Assembly: GCF_000313135.1 (NCBI RefSeq)
Contig: NW_004457313.1
Coordinates: forward strand, 360,815 to 424,814
Length of the DNA: 64,000 bases
Source of the DNA: Acanthamoeba castellanii str. Neff
Taxonomy: Eukaryota; Discosea; Longamoebia; Acanthamoebidae
Reading direction: 5' to 3'
Shown: piece by piece, positions 11,461 through 21,124 of the stretch
Numbering within the stretch: the first letter of the stretch is position 1
Layout: each line of letters begins with the position of its first letter
Translations under genes and position numbers: made by a program
Notes under the pieces: generated by a model
The model's database searches: none
The model's input: only the letters and a program-made list of their open reading frames with translations
What the model was told of the DNA's origin: nothing

Positions 11461-12178
11461 ATGAGCGGCAACATGAAGGTATTTGTCGCGATGCTGGCCA
11501 CCTGCTTGGTGCTGGGCCTGCTGGTGAGCATGGCCGCGGCTGCCAAGAAGAAGAACCAAGAGCCCCATTACAGGAATGGCGAGCACAACGACGCTGCCCA
11601 TGCCGATGACGCCAAACTCTCCTCGGCCGACTTCATCAAGAAGGTCATCGCCGAGCACGATGTCGTGGTCTTCTCCAAGAGGTAGACATTTGAACCTCGC
11701 CGTTCATTTCAATCAATCGCGCTCATTTCCCCCCCCCCTCGCGCTTCCTGGCCAACAGCTACTGCCCCTACTGCAAGCGAGCCAAGCAGCTCTTCACCAA
11801 CGAGAACATCCCCTTCCACGCTGTTGAGCTCGATCTTCACCCCAGTGGCGCTGACATCCAGAAGGCTCTTCAGGGTTCGCCTATCACTCCTCAAATCTCC
11901 ATCTCTTCTTCGTGTTAGCTCACTCTGCCTCTTTCATCTTTACCTTCCTCAATATGTTCTGCAGAAAAGACTGGTCAGAGAACCGTCCCCAACATCTTCA
12001 TCAAGGGTACATTCCTCTTACCCATCTTCATCTTGGGAGACCCACTCACCCACCCTCATTCCGTGGTCTTCGCCGTCGTTGCGTCATCACACCTCCACCA
12101 CCAGGCGAGCACCTTGGTGGCAGCGACGCCGCGCACGACGCCCACCAGAGCGGCCGTCTCGCTAAGATGCTGCAGTAA
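11461..12178 (+). CDS. Secretory-pathway dithiol glutaredoxin
   Basis: Thiol-disulfide oxidoreductase of the classic CPYC glutaredoxin type. Residues 1-28 form a signal peptide or anchor (MKVFVAMLATCLVLGLLVSM). After a charged linker come the active site YCPYCKRAK, the TVPN-IFI cis-Pro motif with its GSH-binding context, and HLGGSDA near the C-terminus, all expected for Grx. Four exons are clear: about 11461-11681, 11758-11874, 11965-12005 and 12104-12178. The N-terminal targeting sequence is unusual compared with cytosolic Grx1/Grx2 but resembles yeast Grx6/7, which act in the ER/Golgi; that placement is inference. It converges on the amidase gene about 200 bp downstream. Confidence 0.9.
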
Positions 12179-12377
12179 ACAGTTCTCAACTGCAGCCTCC
12201 GCCCATGGCTTTGCCCTCCCATCTCAGCTTCACGCTTTACTCTTTCCAGAAACAAACAGAAGCAAACAGAGATCTACAAGCTCGCGGCAATCAGTCATCA
12301 CGCACGCTCTCTCTTTCTGCAGCTCGTGCAGCGTCGTGTGCGCGTGTCGCGTCGCGTCGCACGCGCGTGTGCTGTTT

Positions 12378-15329
12378 CTAGGAGTGGCGTGGGCGAGGCG
12401 GAACCCAACCGCCAAAGCGCCGTTCGAGCATCATGGCCACGGCGATGGTGACGTGATCGTTGCCGTGCTTCCCTATCACTTGCACGCCCTTTACGTGTAG
12501 AACACACACACAGTGAGATTGGGCGAGCCTTGGCGCAGGCGAACGAATCCAAGCGCAAGCTTACCATGGGCAACCCCTTCGAGTCGAGGCCGAGCGGCAC
12601 CGCCGTCACCGGCACCTCCATCACGTTCCACATGGCCGTGTTCACCTTGTGTGTGTTGCGTGCGTCGCGCGGCGTGTGCGGCGTGTAAGAACGCACACAG
12701 AAGTGGAGAGGAACCAACAACGGGGAACTGGGGCGACTGAGTACCCAGTTGGTGGGCGGGAGGATGGCCATCCCGTGGGCCGGCGCCGTGGTGGGGTAGG
12801 TGGGGAGGATGAGCACGCCGTCATCACCCAGAAGCTCCTCGAGCCGCGCCTTGAGCACGTCGCCGTTCTCCACGCTGCGCTTGGCGCGTTCGGGCATCAG
12901 ACGCGGCAGCGCCTCGAGCAGCGCGAGGCCGATCGCCGGCAGCGTGTACTCCGAGCCCACGTCCACCTGGTACCAGTGTGTCAGCAGTGTCAAGAGTGTC
13001 AGCGCAGGTGGTGGAGCAAAGGGGTGTGGGGTGGTGGTGGTCGCACGATCCACTTGAGCAGCTCGAGGGAGGAGCGAATGGGTTTGCCGTTGCCCAGCAG
13101 TTCGCTGAAGGTGGGACCACCGGCGGCGGCCATGAGAGAGGACCACACATCCATGCCCTCCTTGAACTCCTGCGAGAGACGGAACGAGGCGGAGATAAGA
13201 ATGCGCCGCATGACATGGAGAACACGACACACACGACACGACACACACGACACGACACACACGACACGACACACACGACACGACACACACGACACGACAC
13301 ACACGACACGACACACGACACGACACACGACACGACACACGTACCGACATGTCGATCTTCTGGACGTCCTTGGCGCCCAGCGAGCCGAGGTGCTCCACGC
13401 AGGCCCGTTGCGCGCGCTGGATCTCCTCGCTGGCCGAGAACGTCAGCATATAGCACGGGTCGCCCCAAAGAATCTGATGATGATGATGCCAATCATATGT
13501 GCGCGCGCAACATATTGTAAACATATTAGCATATATATATATATTAGCTTTCATGTTAGTGTACTTAAGTAGTACGTACCCTGAGGGACTTGATGTCGAC
13601 TTGGCTGGGGTCGCCGAGTTCGAGGTGCTGCTGGTAGGTGTCGACGCCGTCGGGTCCGGCCATGATTTTGAGCAGCGGCCACAGATCCTCGGCTCGCTTA
13701 CACATCGGCCCGGTGCACATATATCGCAAAGCTGTACACCGTCGTCGTCGTGGGGGGGGGGCGATTAATATCAACGCGTGCGTGCGTGTGCGTGTGCGTG
13801 TGCGGTATGGTTAAGAACGAACCTTGGTTGACCGCAATCGGGTATTGTCCGGTATTGGGCACCAGACCAGCCGAGGGCTTGTGGCCGAAGATTCCGTTGA
13901 AGTAGCAAGGCATCCTGCGTGTGCGTGTGCGTGTGCGTTCGGTATGAGTTGCACAGTGTCATGCGTGCGTGCGTGTAACCAAGGCAGAGGTGTCGACGAT
14001 AGGACCGCGTACCTGATCGATCCGCCAATATCAGAGCCCACGCCAAAGGCAGCTCCCGCAGCCGACACGATGCATCCTACGCACGACGCACAGGAATGAG
14101 TACAGCCCGTCCCATCTTCGCGAGAAGTTGAAGCGGGTCCGCGGGGGTAGCCCGTACCTTCGCCACCGGAGCTGCCGCCCACGGTGTGGTTGGTGTTGTA
14201 GGCATTGTTGGAGCGGCCGTAGACCTTGTTGGCGCTCTCCATCCACATGCACACCTCGGAAACGTTCGTCACGCCGAGCGGGATCGCCTGTTGTGTTTGT
14301 GCCGGGTGAGTCGAAAAATAAAAATAAAATAAAAACATAAGAAAAGAGAAGTTAATGTAAATGTAAAAATATATTTAAAAATATTATTATTGGGGAAAAG
14401 CGTACGCCAGCCTTGCGGAGGCGCTGTACGACGGTGGCATCCTTAGTGGACTTGCGATGCCGGCGTGAGAGAAGACCCGAGCATTGCGGCATTCCTGCAG
14501 AGAGAAGGAATGGGCGATGAGTTGCTGTTGCGCTCTTCTTCTTCTTCTTCTTCTTCTTCAAGGTACCTGTGAGCTCCATGGCTTCCTTGACCGAGCAGGG
14601 AACGCCGTGCAGCGGCGGAAGGGCTGGCGCCATGGACGATGGAGAACAAACGGGCGAGTAAGCAGCAGGTGAGCGTCGGTACAGAGAAGAAGAGAAATGA
14701 TGCAGGGCTCTCGCGTACCTGCTTTGTCGGCCGTTTGCTGCGTGATCTCGTCGGCTCTCCTGGCCTCCTCTCGCGCCTCTTCAAAGCGGGTGGCCACCAT
14801 GGCGTTCAGCTGGCACCCACGACACGCACGACACGCACGACACACGACGCACGCGCGCGCACACCATGACACACGACGACGAGCAACGGAACGGGGGTGA
14901 GTGGTGTGCAACGGATCCGGGGTTGTCAGGCGGTGTGCGTACCTTGGGGTTGACCTTCTCGATCTGCTTGATGAAGGTCTCCACCAACTGGACGGAGGTG
15001 ACTTCGCCCCGGCGCACCATGGCAGCCAGTTCCGTCGCCGAATGGCCCAGCAGCGGCTCCGCCACGATGTCCACCTCCACCGCGTCGGCTGTGACGTGAC
15101 AAGGTGGTGATCAATAAAGCAAAAAAGCAAATAAATAAATGGGAAAATAAAATCAAAAATATTTAGAATCAAAAAGTAGATGGTTGTGTGAGGTACCTCT
15201 GGCCGACCGGAGGCGAGTGAGGGCAAACGAGGCACCGAACCAGACAAGCATGCCTACGAGCAGGCCCAACGTGCCCGTGTAAAAGTAGACCGCCACCAGC
15301 CCCACGCAGATGAAGGTGCGCACTCCCAT
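12378..15329 (-). CDS. FAAH-like amidase-signature hydrolase, membrane-anchored
   Basis: Serine hydrolase of the amidase-signature family, most like fatty acid amide hydrolase. The ATG at 15329 starts an N-terminal transmembrane segment (about 15200-15325), as in FAAH. The catalytic set is visible: Lys in GVPCSVKE (about 14600), Ser in GGSSGGE (about 14155) and the nucleophile Ser in GVGSDIGGSIR (about 14020). Later segments include GIFGHKPSAGLVPN, ILPTYPTTAP, and a GVQVIGKHGNDH block joined across the 12496-12566 intron. The stop is at 12378. About fourteen short exons are separated by introns rich in CACACGACAC repeats. It likely degrades N-acyl-ethanolamines or other fatty amides on membranes; substrate is inference. 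Confidence 0.88.
13223..13340. repeat. CACACGACACGA minisatellite in amidase intron
   Basis: A tandem array with a roughly 14-16 bp unit made of CACACGACACGACA. On the minus strand it produces Cys/Val-rich spurious reading frames. It sits wholly within one intron of the FAAH-like gene and is the longest clean example of a repeat type seen in many introns of the window. Confidence 0.9.
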
Positions 15330-16217
15330 CTTGGGAGGATTATAATCAACTGAAAAATAGGGAATAGAAGATAGAGATAAACAAGAAGATATTCTTGTTG
15401 GGATTGATGCGCAGTGCTGCTCGGTAGAAAGAGTAAAGACCGTAAGATTAGCTGGACGGGAAGCTTCTTCGCGTTTTATTGACCTCTCGTCTGCGGGGAG
15501 TTCTGATTTTTGTCGACGTCATCACTCCGCCTCAACGGGGTTAATCTTCTGCGGTCCTGCTCACGCGCCTGCTGCGCTGAGGGCTCGACACCTGCCTAGG
15601 GGCCCCTACTCGGCCACCCACTTGGCATCACAAGGAGTGCGACCGGACCAAATGTCTGTAATCGTTAATTGTGCGCCGGCATGCTTGCGTTGTGGTCGAT
15701 CATGGCGTGGAGGCTTCCTGTTTGCATCACTAACTCTTGGTTCACGGGTCCGCTTTATCAAACGCCAAGCACACCAGCAGAATCTGCGAGAAGGGATGTC
15801 TTTGGCGGGAAACAGCCAACGGCACCATTTCCCGCGCTTTGGCAGAGCTTCGCTGAAGCGTCTTCCAGGCACTTCGACCAAATCGGTTAGTGCGGGTTGG
15901 CGCCATCGTTGGCCGGTTGGTTTTCGGTGGTGACATGTGACGCCACACACGTGTCCCGGCCCTTAAAAGGGCCGACAGCCGGCTACCGTCTTTTTTTCTT
16001 ACGCTTCTCCTCATCAAGAAGACTCAAACCCCCCTACTGCTATCTCTTCATCCTCTGCTGCTACGCGCCTCTTCAGCTTCACGCCAGTTGCTCTCCTCTG
16101 TAGAAAGAAGAGAGAAGAAAGAACAAACGAAAAGAACCGCACCGAGATATAACCCTCTACACGACTACTCGACCACTCGATTCGAGATTTGAAACGACTA
16201 CTTAGGCCAAGCGAGAC
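15330..16217. promoter_or_regulatory. Divergent promoter, amidase / alpha-tubulin, with E2F-like sites
   Basis: About 890 bp between divergent starts. A perfect TTTGGCGGGAAA lies at 15801-15812, and an opposed TTTCCCGCGC at about 15828-15837. A TATA-like CTTAAAAGG sits at about 15962-15970. The last 200 bp before the tubulin ATG are pyrimidine-rich, as expected of a 5' leader. ORFs here have no recognisable motif. Regulation by an E2F-type factor is inference. Confidence 0.5.
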
Positions 16218-17905
16218 ATGGGAAGGGAGATCATCTCGTTGCATTTGGGGCAGGCCGGCGTGCAAGTCGGTAACGCTTGCTGGGAGCTGTACTGCCTCGA
16301 GCATGGCATCCAGAGCGACGGCACCCTGCTGCCCGGGCGTACGGAGAGCAAGGCCGGCCTCAGCACCTTCTTCGATGAGACTAGCTCTGGCAAGGTACTT
16401 CTCCATCTCTTCTACTCGACTTTCGCGACCCTTCGCTCAGCAAGCTTATTTTCTCGCCTTTCTTCGTGTGCAGTATGTGCCGCGCGCAGTGCACTTCGAC
16501 TTGGAGCCGTCGGTGATAGACCAGATCAGGAGCGGATCGATGGCCAAGCTGTACCATCCCGACCAGCTGCTCAACACCTACGAGGATGCGGCGAACAACT
16601 ACGCTCGCGGCCACTACACGGTCGGTAAGGAGCATGTCGAGATGGTTAGCGAGCGCGTACGCAAGCTCGCGGAGCAGTGCGATGGCCTTCAGGGCTTCTT
16701 CCTGTTCCATTCCGTTGGCGGCGGTACCGGTTCTGGCTTCGGCTCGCTTCTGCTCGAGAGGCTCTCCGTCGACTTCCATAAGAAGAGCAAGCTCGACTTC
16801 TGCGTGTTTCCATCGCCTCAGGTCAGCACCAGCGTAGTTGAGCCCTACAACGCCGTCCTCTCGACTCATTCGCTTCTCGAGCACACCGACGTGGCCTTCA
16901 TGCTGGACAATGAGGTATGCGCAACCCTGGAATTGACATTAAACTTTACGAAGCTGCAAAGCTGCTCACGTTGCAGCTTCACGCTACTTCCTCGTACAGG
17001 CGATCTATGACATCTGCAAGACCAGGCTCAACGTAGAGCGTCCGACCTACAGCAACCTCAACAGGTTGATCGCCCAAGTCATCTCCTCGCTCACGGCCTC
17101 CCTTCGCTTCGAGGGCGCTCTCAACATCGACATCAACGAGTTCCAGGTCAACTTGGTTCCCTATCCGCGTATCCACTTCCTCCTGTGCTCGTACGCACCG
17201 ATCATCGGCGCCGCCAAGGTCGACCGTGAGAGGCTCTCCGTCGCGGAGCTCACCAGCGCAGCTTTTGACCCCTCTTCCATGATGGCGAAATGTGACCCGC
17301 GTCACGGTACGCAGCAGCTTCGGCTATCTCGTTTACGGCGAAGTCTTACCTTACTCTCCTCCAGGCAAGTATATTGCCGTGTGCATGATGTACCGCGGTG
17401 ACATCGTGCCCAAGGACGTTCAGGCCTCCATCGCCAAGATCAAGACTTCCAAGACGGTCCAGGTACGAAGATGAGCAGACATATCTCGTTCGAACCTGAA
17501 CTCTGTCGTGTACGTCGCTCATCGTCGTGCTTTCCGTTTCGTTAGTTCGTGGACTGGTGCCCGACGGGCTTCAAGTGCGGCGTGAACAAGGAGCCGCCCA
17601 CGGCCGTGCCCGGCGGCGACCTTGCCAAGGTGCCCCGCGCGTGCTGCATGCTCTCGAACAGCACCGCCATCGCCGAAGTCTTCTCGCGCATCGACCACAA
17701 GTTCGACCTCATGTTCGCCAAGCGCGCCTTCGTCCACTGGTACGTCGGCGAGGGCATGGAGGAGGGCGAGTTCAGCGAGGCGCGCGAGGACATCGCCGCC
17801 CTCGAGAAGGACTACGAGGAGCTGGGTCTCGACACCGTCGACGATTCCATGGCGAACATGACAGACCTCTCCGACGAGTCTTCCGTGGTCGGCTCTGAGA
17901 TCTAA
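16218..17905 (+). CDS. Divergent alpha-tubulin
   Basis: Alpha-tubulin subunit of microtubules. Five exons (about 16218-16393, 16475-16914, 17000-17306, 17364-17462, 17546-17905) give about 450 residues, the normal length. The GTP-binding signature [41 protein letters not shown] and [13 protein letters not shown] are all present, so it is alpha and not beta. It departs from the canon in three ways: Met is followed by an extra Gly (MGREIIS), the luminal loop that normally carries acetyl-Lys40 is replaced by [10 protein letters not shown], and the C-tail ends [10 protein letters not shown] with neither Tyr nor a Glu run. It may be a specialised isotype. Highly conserved internal motifs argue against a pseudogene. 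Confidence 0.95.
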
Positions 17906-18054
17906 GCGTCCAGACGTCCACTGCAGGGCAGCCACACGCGCGTGCTGAACAGCTTCATGTCGAGAACGAACACAGTTGGAAGAACGAACGAAGAATGAAG
18001 AGTGATAGCACACGTGTAAACGTCATCAAACAAGGAACGACATACTCGGCAACT

Positions 18055-18887
18055 TCATGCGTCGTGCCTCTTGCGCTTTCCGCTGGTGGCGTGGATGGTG
18101 GCGGTCTGCTTCTCCTTGCCGCTTCGCCACTGAGTGAACTGCGTGGTGGCCTCGTGGGCGGCGTAGTAGATGTCCCGCTCCTTGGCCGACAGCTTCGCCG
18201 CAAACGACGTGTCCTCCTGTCGGAAGTTCACCGCCCTGCGCGTGCGGTAGTGCGTGTGTGCGTGTGCGGTCATGAAGGTGACGAGGCTGGCTGGGCGGCA
18301 ACCATACGCACACGCGAAGGCGCGCTTACCGATCTACGACGCTTACATAGCGCGACTGGAAGGTTCTGATGAGGTCGAGATACGAAGGCGGCACATCAGG
18401 TTCATCGTCCTCCAGGCCTTCGTCGTCATCATCCTCGTCCCTGTGGCGTGGATGAAGTTGGATGGATGGATCGTTGTGTAGAGTTGCACATGTTAGCGCA
18501 TGCGAGCGCGTATGCTCCGCCAACAAGAAGATGAAGGTGAGGCGTACTGGGGTTTCGGTCGGCTGAGCTGCAGCCCGATGGGGAAGTAGTAGGGGGTGCG
18601 CTTGAGGGTGGTTGACATGGGGTCGGTGCCGATGGCCGTCATGAACTTCTCCTTGTACTGTGGGGGCACCTTAAGTCTGCCGATCCTCGACGTCTCCACT
18701 TCCTGCCATCCGCACATTCATTGAATTTAATCCACACCAGGGAAACGGAAAAAGTGAGCATGAATGAACGAACCTTGGCGATCCAGTAGGGAACATCCTG
18801 ACGATCTTCAAGGAATCGGATGCGCACGGGCACTCGCTCTTCCTCCGCCAAAATACTTTCGATGCTGTTGGGTTCGTACGGATTCAT
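18055..18887 (-). CDS. PSF3: GINS complex subunit PSF3
   Basis: Subunit of the GINS tetramer that, with CDC45 and MCM2-7, forms the replicative helicase. The real start is the ATG at 18887 (MNPYEPNSIESILAEEE); the short N-terminal beta part ends VPYWIAK. It continues with a RIGRLKVPPQYKEKF segment and PYYFPIGLQL, like the conserved PHFYGFGSQLL region of human PSF3. A helix follows (SYLDLIRTFQSRYVSVVD, like LLQTFIGRFRRIMD), then LSAKERDIYYAAHEAT and a basic end GKRKRHDA. Length near 200 residues fits. There are about four exons. An acidic DEDDDDEGLEDDE insertion before the helix is unusual. It shares a 117-bp divergent promoter with the gene at 19005. Confidence 0.82.
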
Positions 18888-19004
18888 AGCTGGCTTCTGC
18901 ACCTTCGGCAATCAACGCAAATCTTGTTTTCGTTTCTGTCTTTTGGCGCCATTTTGATCTTGCCTTCTGTGAATCGTTACGCTCCATTTGCTTGCACAAC
19001 TGAG
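18888..19004. promoter_or_regulatory. Compact divergent promoter PSF3 / orphan with E2F-like core
   Basis: Only 117 bp separate the two ATGs. The sequence TTTTGGCGCCATTTTG at 18941-18956 has an E2F-type palindromic core (GGCGCC flanked by T and A runs) and lies near the midpoint, so it could serve both genes. This is a motif match by eye; activity is inference. Confidence 0.5.
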
Positions 19005-21004
19005 ATGGATGCAGCAACAAGCTCCACGGGCAAGGTCTTGACGAAGCGTGGGCGGGGCAGAAAGAGAAGAAACAATCGAAACAAGAAGCGAAATGCTGCA
19101 GATGGACTGGGCGAGGCTGAGATCGACTGCGATTCTAGCCATTACGTGTACCTCATCATAGGATCTAAAGATTCGACCGATCTCGACACCCTGTACGTGT
19201 TTGATCGCCTCCCACCCATCCAAGCCTGCTACAAATTCTGCGATTTCGCGGCAGATGCCCGAGAGGCGGAAGAAGACGAAGAGCAGGTGGATAGCGATGA
19301 AAGCGAAGGAGGTGCAAAGGAAGTGAAGAAGAGTGGCATCGGAGAAGGAAGCCAAGTGCATAGCGACGACGCCTCTCTGAACCACTTGCAGCGGCAGCGA
19401 CGGCTCAAGCCAGAGAACAAGAACATCGTCGTGCTCGATGGTGACGGCATCGTGTGCGCCAGCTTCAAGGTATCAATCGCCACCAAAAGGCCTCCTGCTT
19501 TCCCCTTTGTTTCTGCTGCTGACGGCTGTGGTCCATGTGGTCTCTTCAAACAGGGGATCCCTGATGCCATCCACAACTGCGTCCACTACACCTATGCCCT
19601 GCACGAGCAAGACCACCCTTCTCCGCTTGCGCACAGGTAAACCCATCCCTCCACAATCTTGACTTGCAGTCTGTCTCACCCTGCGATATGCACCGCCACA
19701 CACACACACACACACACCACACACACAACACACACAGGCTCGTGCATAGGAATGTGCCGATGCGCTTGGTCAAGGCCACGAGGGACCTGATGGGCATTGT
19801 CAGCAAGACCAAGTACCGACAGCACTCCAAGTCTGCGCTCAAGGCGACCAACAGCTTCGCGGCCCGCAGGGAATGCCTCATGCAGGTAGACTTTAGGTAC
19901 TCAACGAAGTCTCATTCTCGTCGGCTGCGTCAATGCGTTTTTGGTTGAACTGTGCAGCCTAACGTACCTGGATGTGGTTGTCGTCAGAGAAGTGAAAGAC
20001 GAGCTCAACGCCTCCCAGTTCAAGACGGTGGCGTTCCACTTCTCGCAACTGATCGGCCTCATGCGCGGAAGAGAATACTTCACCAAGGCCGACCTGGCCA
20101 CAGCGTTTCCCGATCTTGCGCCGTTCTTGCACAGGTGCGCGCGCGCACGCCCGCACGCACGCACACGCACACGCACGCAACTCAACGAACTTTTCTACTG
20201 TACTGGACCAGGGCTGATGACGCGACCGTCCATCTGGAGGTGCTCAACAAGTACCGGGACATATTTGTTACGATGATAGCCGAGGGCCTCCAGGTCCATG
20301 CCAAGGGGCCACTGCTCCTGTTTGCCGCCGACCCCACGTCGTGCAAAGGTCGGTGGAACATGCTGACCTATGAGTCCAGGTACGGTGTGGCTCCTTGCGT
20401 TTGGTCACATGTGCGCAGCTGCTCATAGCGTGTGCGTGCGTGTGTGTGTGTGTGTCTGAGGAGTAGGGGAGTGATCATTGACAGTGTCCGTGAGCGCTGC
20501 GTGGCCTACCCGCTCGACCACTTCTTCGCACTCGATGCGGAATCGGGAGTAGTGCCGTCGTGGCCCACCGACGAGGAACTACTCCGGCGCGAGGGCATAG
20601 AGCAACTCCTGCGCGGCTCCACCACCGCCATCACCACCGACGACCGCCACAACGCAGAGCTCTCGGCGTTCTACACGGCGTTCCTGGACCCCAACACGCA
20701 CCGACCGAGCATAGCCGGCGAGCGCGCCTTCGACGTTCCGCCATCAGTGAAGGAGCAGTGGGACAGGCTTGTGGGCAACGACGATGATGATATGGAGGGG
20801 AAGGACGAGCAAGTCTCTCGACTACTAGAAGCGATGAAGCTCTACACCTTCATCCTTGTCGCGACCCGATCCGGCACTGAAGAGGAGACCGGGACCCGGC
20901 TGGCGCTCCTGGGCCTGCGACATCATCACACGTGGGACATGCAACCTCTGGCCGTGGTACAGGACGTGGCCGCCCAGGTCGGACTCCCCTCTGTCGCGCT
21001 GTGA
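19005..21004 (+). CDS. Orphan nuclear protein, possible nucleotidyltransferase-like
   Basis: I do not recognise this confidently. The first ATG is at 19005; frames extending further upstream use a TTG. The protein opens with a basic tract (KRGRGRKRRNNRNKKR), a likely nuclear signal. It continues with HYVYLIIGSKDSTDLDTLYV, an acidic low-complexity insert, KNIVVLDGDGIV, KGIPDAIHNCVHYTYALHEQ and RATRDLMG-type segments, then LTYESRGVIIDSVRERCVAY and PLDHFFALDAE. The pairing of DxDxxYV near the N-terminus with RGVIID and a Pro-containing HFF motif recalls RNA-ligase or nucleotidyltransferase folds (compare RG...vaRPfeKFFN of Rnl1 ligases), but the expected KxDG motif was not found. About seven exons. 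It is divergent from PSF3. Confidence 0.55.
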
Positions 21005-21124
21005 AGAGAAGGAACGCTGCTCTGCTAAACATGAAGCACAACAACAAGTGAACGATCATCATCGTCTGTTGTTGTTTCCAGGTGACTCACGTTTGATCAA
21101 ACGCCAGCCTACAAAAAATCGATG

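Noticed and set aside
13223..13340. Regular repeat array, checked as CRISPR
   Set aside because: The units are contiguous with no unique spacers, and the sequence is a eukaryotic intron.
12298..13572. ORFs rich in Cys/Val/Ser/Arg repeats on both strands, suggesting a Cys-repeat protein
   Set aside because: They translate the CACACGACAC intron repeat of the amidase gene; real exons flank it with good splice sites.
18887..18911. Upstream in-frame extension of PSF3 (LPKVQKPA)
   Set aside because: It starts at TTG, not ATG; the ATG at 18887 gives a sensible N-terminus.
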